DNA of 64,000 nt, taken from positions 5,845,675 to 5,909,674 of the forward strand of contig NC_087078.1 of assembly GCF_026151205.1 (NCBI RefSeq), read 5' to 3'. This DNA comes from Bolinopsis microptera (Eukaryota > Ctenophora > Tentaculata > Lobata > Bolinopsidae). The notes under the pieces are model-generated. The model searched no databases, was not told the DNA's origin, and was given only the letters and a program-made list of their open reading frames with translations. This document shows positions 10,036 through 22,216 of the stretch, in pieces. How positions within the stretch are numbered: the first letter of the stretch is position 1; every line of letters starts with the position of its first letter. A program made the position numbers and the translations under genes.

Positions 10036-13000
10036 CCATATTACGTAAGGCTCTGAAATAGCTTACACAAGCAGCAAAAGTTACATTATAGCTTCGTACA
10101 TTTCCCTCTGTAAGCGACGTAACCTAATCAGTGAACGACCCCTAAACGTTTACACGCACATTATTGACTTCTGCTACACGCGCTGTAGTATATAGACTAT
10201 TATATAATTATGTAATATAGTAGTGTTTCTCTATAACCGTACGGCTCTCTCTCTCTAGCTCTCCGCCTGCTTCCTAGAGATGTTCCATCTCATATTGATA
10301 TAAGTATAACCTGAGTGTTTGTAAAATATTCGTTTGTTCAACAATTACAGAGGGTGATCTGTGTGTTGGTTGTTATGTGATATTGTGATCTCATGTGTGT
10401 GTGCTTGATTAACGAGTTACATTGTACACCAGCAGCTACCCCCGCATTCTTGTGTCCGTATAATTACTCGTCATTTCCCCAGTTACCTGACTCGTACATG
10501 TACTGTATGCTGTAGCAGCTGTTACACGTGGTGCCCTTATTAGGTCATGCCCGTGACTTGTTTTGTGTGAGATGTTTTAGTCACGATCTCTATTGTCTTA
10601 TCTCCAGCTTCAAGGAAGGCCTGATTGGCCCCACCCCCAGAGAGTATTGAATTGAAGCTTCGTCGGTTATAAATTTGCTGTGACAATTATAGTTGATTTA
10701 GACTCACTCATTTTCATGAAATTCACCGCCTGTTATACCTTTCATTTTGTCAGGTTTGCAATTGCTCTGTCGCGTATATTAGCCCATCGAATTTGAGACG
10801 ATTTACAGCCAATTAAAATGACACAAGATTATCGTTTGAGGTTGGAATATTTGTAGGCAGGAACAAATAACCAGCCAGGTAATTATAATTAAGACATGCG
10901 TGGCCTCTAATTTCGGTATTTCAAATGTTACACACCTTTTACAGACAAAAGCTATAGTAAGAATCATTTCTAAGATAATTTCTAAATTTATCTGATTTTG
11001 TACAGAGTGTGTTTTCATCTGACGACACTGCTCTAGAATGATGTGCAGAAGTACCTTTGGATATGTATTTGGAGGTTATCTCATTTCAAGTTGAGTGTAT
11101 CTCGACAACACCTTATAGTTAACGAGTGCAGTGTTTGGTGAGTGTAGTGGACACGTTTTGACAAATTGTGCCCCAACTCCAAACTTGTCATTTTAATACT
11201 TTTCTTTTGTACTTTATATATTTTAGAGATGAGCGGTGGCGTAACGTTGCCTGTTGCCCCCCCTCCCCTTTTGGCTCCTCTCCCTAAAATTAAACAAATT
11301 ATAAGGTGATTTTAGAGGAAACACCGGTAAAATCTCTAAAAAAGTGTGTTTCTAGAGCAAAATGCGAAGTTTTGCTAGTACCTCAGTTAAGTTTTTCAAA
11401 ATTGTCCCACATTCAAACAACGATTTGGCGCCCCGCTAAGATGGTATGATCTCGCTCATTCCAAACAGACCACAATTTAACTTTAAGTACCCTTCACGTA
11501 GTCCGAGACGAAAGGGAAACTCGTTAGCTTTTTTGTGTTAAAAGCGATTTCTCGACGGTTATCACCTCTCTAGATGATGCTTAAAACATTTGGCCACTAT
11601 TGCATTTTTGTAGTAAATGCAATTGGGGCGTTTTCGACCACACCCTTTTTCAGGGTTTCGCGGTCACTCGAATTTTTGTATTGCGAAGCAATATATTCCT
11701 TATAATGCTTATTTTCGGAAATATGGCTGAAAAACGGATTTTGCCGAGCGAACAATAACAATACTCACAAATGGGCTATTGGACTGTTAACTAGAAAGGT
11801 CCTAAAGACTCGTGAGCAACATAAATACTTTAAAAATTAGCCTACCGACAGCTGCGCCCGTTTTTGCCATGTCAGATTCTCAAAACGACAGTTGTGTCCA
11901 AGTGCACGTTAAGTTCGACTCCCAAAGTCGCACTTAAATATTATCTAAGTGTGAACTAAATCATGCAACTAAGGTAAAAATGTGTTTTAATACACCATAA
12001 ACTGTTCGTGGAAGATACCCACTACCCAGGATGCTACGTCTACGCTCTGGCATAAAGCCACATACCCTCCTGCAACTTATCGAATTAACATTCGGTAATT
12101 GGGAGGGATTAAAATTACAAATTAAATAAATGTGCAAAACCAAAAAAAAAAGTTCGGACGAATACTATTATAAAGTCCGCCCTGAAGAATGCATATATTC
12201 ACTATTTCATCGCATATTATCCTCGATAACTCAATCCCGTCCTATCTGATTATAATTTATATGTTCTCTCATAGGTCCTACATTTCGGCTGTGATTAACA
12301 GGAAAATAGTGGTGTGATAACTCCTGCTCCCCCATTGGTTTTAACAAATGTTTAATACCGAATCAATGTTGTAATTAGGAGTAAATCCACAGCCAAATGA
12401 TTATAATCAAAGCACATTTGATGAAACGAAGTTCTCACTGCAGTAATATAGTTCCTTATCAAAACAAGATAAGGATGCGTCCTCTAGAAAGTTTGACTCT
12501 GGGATATTATATGTAGTAATATTATCGGTCATTAATTTCCGATGTAAATGCTGCGTTCGCTAGCATCATTTCGTCGATCATCAGCGAATGCATTTACACT
12601 GCTTTTCGTGTGATAACATGAGTTACACAACTCGTCAAACTCGTTATTTAACTCGTTTTATCCAACTCGTCAAACTCGTTTGATAAAACTATTTTCACAA
12701 CTCAAAGTTGTGAAATTAATATTATCACACTCCAAGCAGTGATGTAACTGCTTATTATACAATACCTGACGATGTAACAAGATCACATTGAGTCACATTA
12801 CTTTGAGCAAGTCACTGCTAGGTTATGTGAAGCATTAGAACTTCCTATCATGATGTACATTGTACAATGTATATTGTACATTGTACAAGTTGTTGTGATC
12901 TGTGTTAGTGTTACATACACTCCATGTTGTGCATGGAATTATAGTGCTAGCTTGCTTGTCAGCTATTTCAGTAGTCCAGGTATCGTTTTATTTCGCCGGC

Positions 13001-13380
13001 CTTTATATTATTTGTACATTACTCTATTACTATCTATCATCATATATAACATACTAGTTTCAGCATTCCATAGATTTTAAATTTTACTAAATAACCTACG
13101 TTCTCCTGCGTCTTTTAGACCCGTGTCCTGTAGAAATAGGTTAACGACGTCCTGTCCCATGACCTCTTGTCCAGGATCCGTATCTGCTTTTCCCCTTCTT
13201 TGTGGACATCTAATCTGTAAGGATCGTATGCGATGCGAAGCTCAGTTTTACAGGGCTCGAAGATTTTACGACTGTTTTTTTTCAACGACTGTGTAACTAT
13301 AGACTTATTACGATATGTTTAACATGTTTAACATGTTTAAATTTAATCCGTCGCAACAAAACTTCACGACTTATCCTTTT
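10036..13380. other. Gene-poor stretch; minor hairpins only
   Basis: No supported coding region. Seen here: a small inverted repeat at about 12,545-12,598 (GTAAATGC ... GCATTTAC), repeated AACTCGTCAAACTCGTT motifs at about 12,630-12,690, a TTGTACATTGTACAA palindromic cluster at about 12,854-12,889, and AAGCAGTGATGTAACTGCTT at about 12,733, which recurs at about 40,069. These last are scraps of dispersed repeats. Confidence 0.4.
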
Positions 13381-13397
13381 TCCCCTTTTAGTAAATC

Positions 13398-13904
13398 ATG
13401 TCAGCACCACCACCGTATGAAGCAAAAGGAGAAGCGCCACCTTACCCGCCAGCGGCAGGACAAGCGCCACCATGCCAGCCTGCAGCAGATCAAGCGCCAC
13501 CATACCCTCCACAGGCCCAGTACCCGCCACAGGGCCAGTATCCACCGCAGGGACAGTACCCACCACAGGCCCAGTACCCACCGCAGGGACAGTACCCACC
13601 ACAGGCCCAGTACCCACCGCAGGGACAGTACCCACAGGCCGCCCCAGCCCAAGTTGTTGTGATAGCTGCTCAGCCAGTTCATTTCGGAAGATACCCTGTA
13701 AACATGACCTGCGGAAACTGCCATGCTCAGATTCAGACACAAGTGCAATACGAAATTGGAGTGCTTGTTTGGATTCTTTGCCTGGCTCTGTTTTTCTTTA
13801 CCGGTATTTGTTGCTTCATCCCCTTCTTGATTGAAGGCTGTAAAGATGCTGTTCACCATTGTCCTGCGTGCAGAACCTTAATCGGACGTAAAAGTGCTAT
13901 GTAA
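13398..13904 (+). CDS. LITAF-domain membrane protein (copy 2)
   Basis: The 168-residue protein has an N-terminal region of about 85 residues that is Pro/Ala-rich (APPYPPAAGQ) and then runs as QYPPQG/QYPPQA repeats, followed by a LITAF domain: MTCGNCHAQI (CxxC), a hydrophobic segment WILCLALFFFTGICCFIPF, and HHCPACRTLIG. It is longer than copy 1 only through extra 18-bp repeat units. The DNA around VVVIAAQP is nearly identical to the other two copies, so the three arose by duplication. An endosomal/lysosomal membrane role is inferred from the family. TTTTCCCCTTTTAG ends 6 nt before the ATG and looks like a splice acceptor. Single coding exon. Confidence 0.93.
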   Translation: MSAPPPYEAKGEAPPYPPAAGQAPPCQPAADQAPPYPPQAQYPPQGQYPPQGQYPPQAQYPPQGQYPPQAQYPPQGQYPQAAPAQVVVIAAQPVHFGRYPVNMTCGNCHAQIQTQVQYEIGVLVWILCLALFFFTGICCFIPFLIEGCKDAVHHCPACRTLIGRKSAM

Positions 13905-14602
13905 AAAAGATGCGTTATCTTAGATGTCTTATTATCGAATCAAAAAATACCTTTTTTAGGGATTGTAAACAATATAAGCCTCAGTTTTTCAGGGCTTAAA
14001 GTTTTGATATTCATCTTCTTCATTTAAGGTTCATGAAGATAATCAGCATTTATCAAATCTTCAATTCATCTAAATTCTTGAAGATACTCAGCAGATCAGT
14101 TTACTTTGAATCGAGCTAAGGACATGTCATTTCTAGAATATAAGAATATACCACTTACAAGCAACAGATAGGAAGATGTCTCTTATAAAAGAAGAAAACA
14201 TCCTAAATTGAACAATAATGTTAATCTTGATTTGTGCAGCGATATAATATGCTGAGTTACACACTTTGTATTTAAACATTTTTAAAGTGATTATGATAAA
14301 CAAGATAGATATTATTATTAGGCTTACTTTTATAGAAGACATTTTCTCAGTACGAGTGTACCTGATTTAATCTAGATTTAATGTGATCTGAATGTATTTA
14401 GCCTCATCTCCGATTGACAATAGAAAACGTCAATCGACTAAGCTGAGACTCAATTTGAACATTCAGTTTATCATTGACTAATGACTATATCGGAGAAAAA
14501 AATGATAACATTCATCTTGAATGAGATTTTTAAAGCTTTTAGAAGATTAAACTATAATGAGTCCAGTTTGTAGTAAGTTATGACTTTTTTGAATACTTAC
14601 TC
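13905..14602. other. Intergenic; no gene seen
   Basis: AT-rich DNA between the second LITAF gene and the left edge of the large inverted duplication. No supported reading frame. Confidence 0.45.
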
Positions 14603-16018
14603 ATACTATTTTACGGAACTCTCAATTTCATTTTGTCTCGATAGGCATATTATATATATCTATATAAGAATTCCGTTCGCTTCTCTTTATTTTATCTAGA
14701 CTTACCACGTTAATCTTCAACAGTTAAACGTCATACTGAATTTGTAAATACATGTTCAGTTCTTGCACAATTTCATATTTTAAACTCTACAGAAGTTTAA
14801 TCGACAAAGTAGCACTTATTTTTTTGCATTTCATGTGTTCAATTGCGATTTAATTTAAATTGTCCAGTGAGCTCAGTAATCAGAATCATCATTGTCGTGG
14901 GTAGAGCTCATCTTGTTAGTTTTGATTTATTGAAAGTGTAATAATATGAATAATGAACAGCTGAGATAATTTTGGTCTGCTCTTGCACCTTTTTATACCA
15001 TGTACAAACCGGCTCGTCAGAACAAGGTTTTCGCTTTGGCAAGAACCAGCAGTCAGCACGTCACTGACAAGGTTAAATTAATGAGATCCATTGATTTTTG
15101 ATATCACGTCACTGACAAGGCCAAATCAATGAGATCAATTAATCTTCACAGTACGTCACTGACAAGGCCAGCTTTAATGAGATTCAATGACTCCTCCATA
15201 GCTCATCATTGACAGGGTTAATAAGATCAGATGAGAGAAGGACCAACTATAATCTGTCACCAACTACGGGTTGGACCTGCAAGGGTATTTACTGAGTGCA
15301 TTTATCGACTTCTGTGAAACTGCTGTTACAATTGTGATAGAATATTTAGTAATTTTGATCAATACCAAAATAGTGGTACTTGCACTCAAATCTTACGGGC
15401 TCACTGGTCACTGGGCATAAGACATATAACAATATAACAACCCTTCAGTCAATTTCACAATTAGATTTCTAGTTGTATGTTAATAACCTACCAAGACCAA
15501 TCACCCGTGACCCGTTGATTTTTAGTTTACCATGAACTTTAATTAGCCAGCACTGTCTGGGAAGGAAATTCAATTTGAAATGCAAGGAATTGATAAATGT
15601 GGGAGTATAACTATAATTAACAGATTTTTATCAAATCAGTAAACAAATTGTAAGCTAGTGATAGTCTTATCTCGTAACTTTTTGTATTAATTCCACCAAC
15701 AACCAGCGTGCTGTACCCGTCCCGTATAATATAAAGTTATAAACCAGACCTGCATTATTATCATATTAGGTTTCTGAACTTCAAGTGAATGCTAAAATTT
15801 ATGCGAGATAAATCATCAAGTCAGAGAATTTCTTGGTTAACGAGGTTTGCCGTGCCACCCTGCTAGCTTATCTAACATTATAACTTTCCCGGTTCAATGC
15901 TAGTTCATGCTAAGAGTAATCAGTCTTGCTCTAGAAAGTTCCGTTTTATCGCCTCCGAATACCCCGGACTAGTTAACATAATGATTCTACATTCATTTCA
16001 AACTCGAACCTCGCAGTT

Positions 16019-18114
16019 ATGTTTCTCTTGTTCCTTTGTATTATCTACCTGCCTGTAGTTGCATCAACTGATAAGCAGTACACTGCCCTGCACTTTGGAA
16101 CTTCTAACAGCGATTACATTAGTTTCAACTATGACATGGCCCCGTTCCGAGATTCTCTGTCCATATGCACGTGGATCAAACGTATCTCCACCTCATCTTC
16201 ATACCCGGTAGTGTTTAACTACTTGGCTAGCGGTCACGAGATTTTGATTGGGCCTGATGGGTACCATAACAGAGTAGTAGGTGATACAGGTTTGGAGAAC
16301 AGACGCAACCTTGTCACAGTACCAGTGGGCACGTGGTTTAGTTATTGCATAACGTGGTCTGTAGCCTCCACGACAATTAAGTTATACCTGGATGGTGATT
16401 TGGTAGCAACAGACCAGACAGCATCGGGGAGGAGGCTGACGATGGGAGGGCAGTTATGGTTTGGTGGTCTTTATAGTAGGAATTCTGGTCATGTGTTTGG
16501 AGGAGACCTTTATCAGTTCAACGTATATTCCAATGTATTGGAGTCGGCTGAAATAAAGAAAATAGCAGACGGGGGACTATGTTTTGATTTAGAGGAATTT
16601 TCCGACACTAGGATCCTTCGATGGGAAGATATTCTGGACAGATCACGGAGTGGGTCCGTGAGTGAGGTAGAGGTGTGTACAAGAAATGAATTAATAACTC
16701 GGTTGAGGGAGTCACAAGAGAAGCTGGCAAATGTGACTGGAAGGCTGAACGGAACAGAGGCTCAACTTAGTAGGTTGGAGGAGAAAGTGGAGACACTAGA
16801 CAATCTTCTTAATTCAACTCAAGAAGAGTTGGAGTCAAGTCAACTGAGTTTCACTGAAGCTAAGAAGCAGCTTAATGTAACGAATGAAAAGCTGGTCACT
16901 ACGGAGGAGGAGCTGAAAGGGGTAACATCTGATCTGGAGGAGGTGACTGCTGATCTAGAGGAGGTGACTGCTGAGCTGGAGGAGGTAACTGCTGATATGA
17001 ACAGGACTGAAACTTCATTGGAAACAGTGACCGGAGATTTAAACTCAACACAAGCAGAACTAGGAGCTGTAAGTGATGACCTGGAAACTTGCTCCGCTGG
17101 CTTAAAAGACATAGGGAGAAAGTTTAAAGATTCTCGAACATTCCACAATGTCACCAGATGGGATGTTCTGCTCACTCCCCCATATTTCAACAAGGTCTTC
17201 TCAAATGAGCTGTTCCGGAAACTCACCACCAGTTGGAATATGTTGGGTAAGTGATATTGGGTGTGCAATACTTCTAGTTCTGCTTTCTCTGTTGTTGTTG
17301 TTACTTCATACTTTGTTTACTTGTCCAGGTTTTACAGAATTTCTGTAAGATTTACTGTAAGGTTTATGCAAAGTGAACTTTAAATTTCGAAATTCTCGGT
17401 GTTAATAAGATTTAAAATTTCAGAGAGGTTTGTGGGTATGAACATGACGGAGGGTGTTATACAGCACTTCCGGTACTTCCACCGAGAACCACAATGCGAT
17501 GTCTTCGAGCACCTCTCACACGCCATGCTTGGTAAGATGCGAATTAGATTAGAATTTGTAGCAACATACTACGTTACAAGACACAATTGAGTATGCCATT
17601 TTGAAATATTATTATTATGTCAGGGTAATTATAGTAATATATAATAATCATCAAAAGTCTATGAATAGTTAGTACCTAACTCGGGAATATTATAGCGGGT
17701 TAATTTATGACTGGGCAAATAAATGACCGGGAAAAATATGGCGGAATTTTCCAAAACCCACCACTTTATCCCAGTCATAATATTCCCGAGTAAGGTATAT
17801 GACAAAATTATTATTCTAGTAATTCAAGCTATTATATTTTATTATATTAGATAAGTAATTTTAGTTATTATATTAGTAATTAAATGATGTTCATTAAGTT
17901 TTATTTAATTATTAGCTACTACCATGACTCTCAAAGGTAAATATTGCCAAATACGCAAGAGTAAACCACCTTGTGCACCATGTTAAATCAATACAACATT
18001 TCACTTTCAGAGCACTTCAAGGGTACTGAGATAACATCAGGACTGATAGCCCACTTTAAGGAAACACATACGGAGGAATCAGAGTGCGAGAACGACACAG
18101 ACACAGAATCATAG
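16019..18114 (+). CDS. Secreted LamG/pentraxin-fold protein with coiled coil, 3 exons
   Basis: Exons 16019-17246, 17424-17531 and 18011-18114 join in phase 1 at both introns (TTGG/GTAAGT; CTTG/GTAAGA; acceptors TTTCAG), giving 479 residues. Residues 1-17 are a signal peptide. About 20-190 form a concanavalin-like LamG domain (ALHFGTSNSDYI start, FGGDLYQFNVY and EIKKIADGGLC at its end). About 215-375 are a coiled coil with LEEVTADLEEVTAELEEVTA repeats and many N-x-S/T sites. Exons 2 and 3 each encode a related module, E-R/H-F-x-G-x(2)-M/I-T-x-G-V/L-I-x-H-F, with an acidic C-terminus. Likely extracellular; partner unknown. The inverted copy at 24,187-32,102 is broken. A CGCAG lies 2 nt before the ATG. 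Confidence 0.85.
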
Positions 18115-18542
18115 ACCGGGAACAATTAAACTTCTTTTTTGCTGTGTTCTTCTCTCCAATTTTTAGTAAGGTATATGACAAAATTATTATTCTAGTAATT
18201 CAAGCTATTATATTTTATTATATTAGATAAGTAATTTTAGTTATTATATTAGTAATTAAATGATGTTCATTAAGTTTTATTTAATTATTAGCTACTACCA
18301 TGACTCTCAAAGGTAAATATTGCCAAATACGCAAGAGTAAACCACCTTGTGCACCATGTTAAATCAATACAACATTTCACTTTCAGAGCACTTCAAGGGT
18401 ACTGAGATAACATCAGGACTGATAGCCCACTTTAAGGAAACACATACGGAGGAATCAGAGTGCGAGAACGACACAGACACAGAATCATAGACCGGGAACA
18501 ATTAAACTTCTTTTTTGCTGTGTTCTTCTCTCCAATTTTTAG
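17791..18542. repeat. 376-bp tandem duplication containing the terminal exon
   Basis: 17,791-18,166 is repeated at 18,167-18,542, apparently without change. Each unit holds the acceptor, the last exon of the LamG gene and its stop codon. The second exon copy is 18,387-18,490. The right arm has this unit once, so the duplication happened after the arms formed or was lost on the right. Confidence 0.93.
18387..18490 (+). other. Duplicate terminal exon (3b) of the LamG gene
   Basis: Same sequence as exon 3 with its upstream TTTCAG acceptor and stop. Splicing to either exon would give the same protein, but the 3' end of the mRNA would differ. It lies within the second 376-bp unit. Confidence 0.75.
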
Positions 18543-18799
18543 TATGTGTTATAATTTTATTAACTTATTAAAGTTAAATTATATGAAAGGAAATGACACT
18601 AATATAGTTAAATACTAAAATTCCTTACTTTTCTCACGTTATATGGTTAGCTTAGAGTAGTGACATAAAAGGTAATAATAATATTAAATATTTTAACCTT
18701 AAATTAAAAAGTTATCAATGCATTGATCGTAAACAAATGAGTTTAAATTTTGACACCAAACATTTTCATGTCATTATTCACGTATTCCTGGGCACTATC

Positions 18800-19200
18800 C
18801 GTCGCGGAGTAGAGTCCGCGGCGGAGCCGCCGGACTCCGAGCGGACTCAAGCGGAGCCGCCGGACTCCGAGCGGACTCCGGCGGAGCCGCCGGACTCCGA
18901 GCGGAGTCCGGCGGTGCTCCGCCAAAATGTATTTACACTGGACTCGAATACATTTTAGCGGACTCCGAGCGGACTTTAAAGTCCGCCGCGGACTCCGAGC
19001 GGCTCCGCGGCGGCTCGGCGGAGTGTCCGCCGCGGACTAAGCCACTAGGCGGACTCCGGTCCGCCGCGGACTCCGGCGGAGTGCTTGGCGGACTCCGGCG
19101 GACCTCTCCGGCGGACTTGAATCCGGCGGAGTCTGGCGGAGCTTGGCGGAGTCCACCAGCTCGGCGGACTCCGCTCGGAGTCCGCCGAACTCCAACAGAG
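18800..19200. repeat. GC-rich CGGACTCCG/CGGAGTCCG array (left)
   Basis: Dense, partly tandem units such as GCCGCCGGACTCCGAGCGG; the core motifs are self-complementary, so the array folds on itself in many registers. It stands out from AT-rich flanks. The homologous array is at about 23,605-23,880 in the right arm. ORFs here on either strand (Arg/Pro-rich) are artefacts. Confidence 0.85.
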
Positions 19201-19599
19201 TCCAGTGACTTCCGACCTCCGACTTCCGACCCTCGGCTAAATTTGTCACGTGACATACAACATAGCATTTTGCAATATTGTGGTCAGATGAAAAGGTCGC
19301 TAGTGATAAACCTTAACCATTACCCTCACAATGTCAATAGTGCAGTACAACTCTAGTCCTAACTTTGACCCTATAATGTATATAAACGTTGACCCTAACC
19401 CTCCACCAAACCGTCAGCAGCGAAATATCAATGTCATTGACTGATCACGTGACCAAAACAATTTGTGTCATATTATCTCATATAGGGAAGCGTTTTTAGT
19501 TTTACCCTACACGTTGCATGTGGCGTCATTTGGCCGGATCCCAGCAAGCAAAAATACGTCGACCATCACAGGACGACGCCAGCCAGCACTCTCGACTAC

Positions 19600-20460
19600 T
19601 AGTAGAGGCTCTTACGGGCATTGGCTGCTCGATACGCTAGGGACCCCAGATACACCTTTGTAGACGTATTTTTGACCGTAGAATCGATTAAAAGTGGTTT
19701 CGAGATGATTGGACTGAGTTTACGCGGGTAAAATTGCAAAAAAACCGATTTTTGGGCAAAAAATAGGCCAAAAAACCATGTTTTTTGATATTTTGAACAA
19801 GTTAATTTTGTTGGCATGTCGGCAAAACTTGCATGGAAATAGCTAAAACACAGCCGCACAAGATGGTTTAAAAATTTTAAAAATCCCTCTGTTTTTACGC
19901 GGGTAAAATCCAAAAAAGTGGTAAAAATTTTGACTTTTTTGCTTGAAGTTTGAATAATTTTTTGCAGTTGTATTAAATCAACCCAAAAATAGTCACATCG
20001 TGTTTGCCTAAATTTTTCCTTTCCGAGAAGTACCCACTTCATATACTTTATCGAAGTTTGAATATTGTCACTCCGCAAGCGTTTTTGCCAAATTTTCGAC
20101 GCGCACTACGCGCAAAAGCATTTAGTTGTTATCAATTGGCACCCGCGCGTTCATCATAAATTTCAAACAGCTATAACTCAGCGAGATTATGTCCGTTCTA
20201 GCTCTTATTTTCACACTAAATAGAAAATAATGTGATCTTATTGCTGACAAAATATGAATATAATTATTCTATTTGCCTTAGAGTAATAGACTGTCAAAGT
20301 TTAAAACGCGCATTGGTATAGCACGTGACTAATAAGGCCAAATTTATACTTCTTAACATATTATCGATCCTTAGACATCATACTATTGTGTCCAATTAAC
20401 GGTTAGGTTTCTAAACTCGTAGCAGAAAACACGTCTTTTTGCCCGTAAGAGCCTCTACTA
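19600..20460. mobile_element. 861-bp MITE, copy 2
   Basis: Same ends and same length as 6,337-7,197, with TA at both outer edges (ACTAC before, TACG after). It lies in the left arm within the 1,445-bp stretch (19,081-20,525) that has no counterpart in the right arm. Flanks around it are themselves inverted (CACAGGACGA at about 19,567 and TCGTCCTGTG at about 20,480), suggesting that it landed in another small palindrome. Confidence 0.88.
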
Positions 20461-21556
20461 TACGCTCTTCGAGCTCCGATCGTCCTGTGACGAAGTAAGG
20501 ACGAAGCCTGAGGTCCTCAGGTAACATCGACCACCGATTGAAAATTCAAAGATTTTTTGACATAAAGGTCAAATGTAAAACTAAAATCTTGATGTTGATT
20601 GATTGACGACGTCAATTTTTGAGCACAGCGCGAGCGCATGCGGAAAAGGACCGCGTAGCTAGTCAAGATGTTGATAAATATTTGGCTTGTGGCGCGATGT
20701 GTTGCTCAGTGCTCTAACTATAGCCCTCTCGCTTGCAGTAGCGCGCGACCGCCGGAAATGACTTGTGCCCAGAAAACCTTACCGCCTGCTGGGCTTGCTA
20801 GAAGTAGAGGTGATAGATTTTCAACAGCACGTTTGGCGTCGCGCGTCACATCGAGTTTAGCTTTCGCACGCTGCGTTTAGTTTAGTAGTCATGACAACGA
20901 CATGACTTTGCAAAGTTTAAAAGATGTCATCTTTTATTTAGCCAAAAATCAAACTTTTCGGTTTAATTCAGAATCTAAGTTGTTCCAAATTGTGCTCCTG
21001 GGGAGCCTCCTTTAAATTTACGAGACGGAAATTTTGTTGAAAACCGGAAAGTTCTATTTATTTTACTTTTGGAGATATTCCCCGGCCGGTAGGGTTTGCT
21101 GGGTTTGCTCCTCCTGTGACCGTCGACGAGTCCAATTTGGCGTGCGTCTTTGTAGGTTATAAACCTACAACATATCATGTCATCCGACAGGCTGAGCGCC
21201 GCCCAGTAAGCTTTATTTTCACGTTGGATATTATTACCTATATAATTTAAAAAAACATGAACAACATAATTATTAATAAAACTACTGCAATATACAATGT
21301 ACAAGTGTATCATTTTTCAATTGGGACTGAGAGTGTTTCTGGACTCGTTTCGGTTTGGTTTACAATTACATTTTTCTTTCCCATTTCCGTACATTTTATT
21401 TGTAATCTCCTGATCGTCTGTGTTAATCAGTTTTATTTTTACTAGCACAATGAACAAACGACCACGTACTTTCAGAGATTTACCCCAGCCAGTAGGGTTT
21501 CCTGTGTATTTTCTGAGTCGCAGAATCGCTTTGTATTGGCTGACGCCGAGATAGTT

Positions 21557-21837
21557 GTAGGTTTATAACTTACCAGGACGAGTTGGACTCGTCGACGGTC
21601 CTAATAGTAATATTTAAAACAAATATTTTACGAGTATCACCCGTTAAGGAGATAGCGATGGCATGTGCAGCTGTGTTTTTAGCATCTGCTGCATCACGCA
21701 TATAGTTGATCTGATGTCATTGCAAAGAAGAAGAGAACGGTATTTAATCATCAACTTGGAGGACTTCGCCGCTTCGACGCGCCGCGCGAACTAGCATTCT
21801 TGCTTCGCATCGTCGATCGTTGCTCTGCTTCGCCCAT
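21557..21837. other. Spacer (loop) of the large inverted duplication
   Basis: About 280 bp between the arms. Its first part (21,557-21,602: GTTGTAGGTTTATAAC then GACTCGTCGACGGTC) resembles 22,353-22,411 and, inverted, 21,108-21,170, so smaller inverted repeats are nested at the symmetry centre. No gene seen. Confidence 0.6.
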
Positions 21838-22216
21838 ATCTCGGCGTCAGCCAATACAAAGCGATTCTGCGACTCAGAAAATACACAGGAAACCCTACTG
21901 GCTGGGGTAAATCTCTGGAAGTACGTGGTCGTTTGTTCATTGTGCTAGTAAAAATAAAACTGATTAACACAGACGATCAGGCGATTACAAATAAAATGTA
22001 CGGAAATGGGAAAGAAAAATGTAATTGTAAACCAAACCGAAACGAGTCCAGAAACACTCCCAATTGAAAAATGATACACTTGTACATTGTATATTGCAGT
22101 AGTTTTATTAATAATTATATTGTTCATGTTTTTTAAAATTATATAGGTAATAATATCCTACGTGAAAATAAAGCTTACTGGGCGGCGCTCAGCCTGTCGG
22201 ATGACATGATATGTTG

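Larger units (their letters stand above)
14603..21556. repeat. Left arm of ~21-kb inverted duplication
   Basis: Sequence from about 14,603 (CATACTATTTTACG) to 21,556 recurs as its reverse complement in 21,838-35,921, in order and across coding and noncoding DNA alike. Checked anchors: the outer ends (14,603 with 35,921), the LamG gene, the terminal-exon region (17.8-18.5 with 24.2-24.5 kb), the CGGAGTCCG array (18.8-19.1 with 23.6-23.9 kb), 20.6-20.9 with 23.25-23.55 kb, and 21.26-21.55 with 21.84-22.14 kb. Left-only material is a 376-bp tandem duplication and 19,081-20,525. The arms differ by point changes, so they are not simply copied reads. Confidence 0.88.

Noticed and set aside
9125-10039. 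304-codon minus-strand ORF of HYTTL repeats
   Set aside because: Pure read-through of the TAGTG/TAGTGTG satellite; no start context, motif or non-repeat domain.
16840-17268. 142-codon minus-strand ORF in the LamG gene
   Set aside because: Antisense of the coiled-coil repeats; the plus strand has signal peptide, domain and splice sites.
18933-19356. Arg/Pro/Ser-rich ORFs on both strands of the GC-rich array
   Set aside because: They arise from CGGAGTCCG repeats that lack stops; absent as intact frames in the homologous right-arm array.
21257-22127. 62- and 60-codon ORFs repeated near the centre
   Set aside because: Same reason: they are mirror copies within the palindrome, with frame-neutral and frame-altering changes alike.
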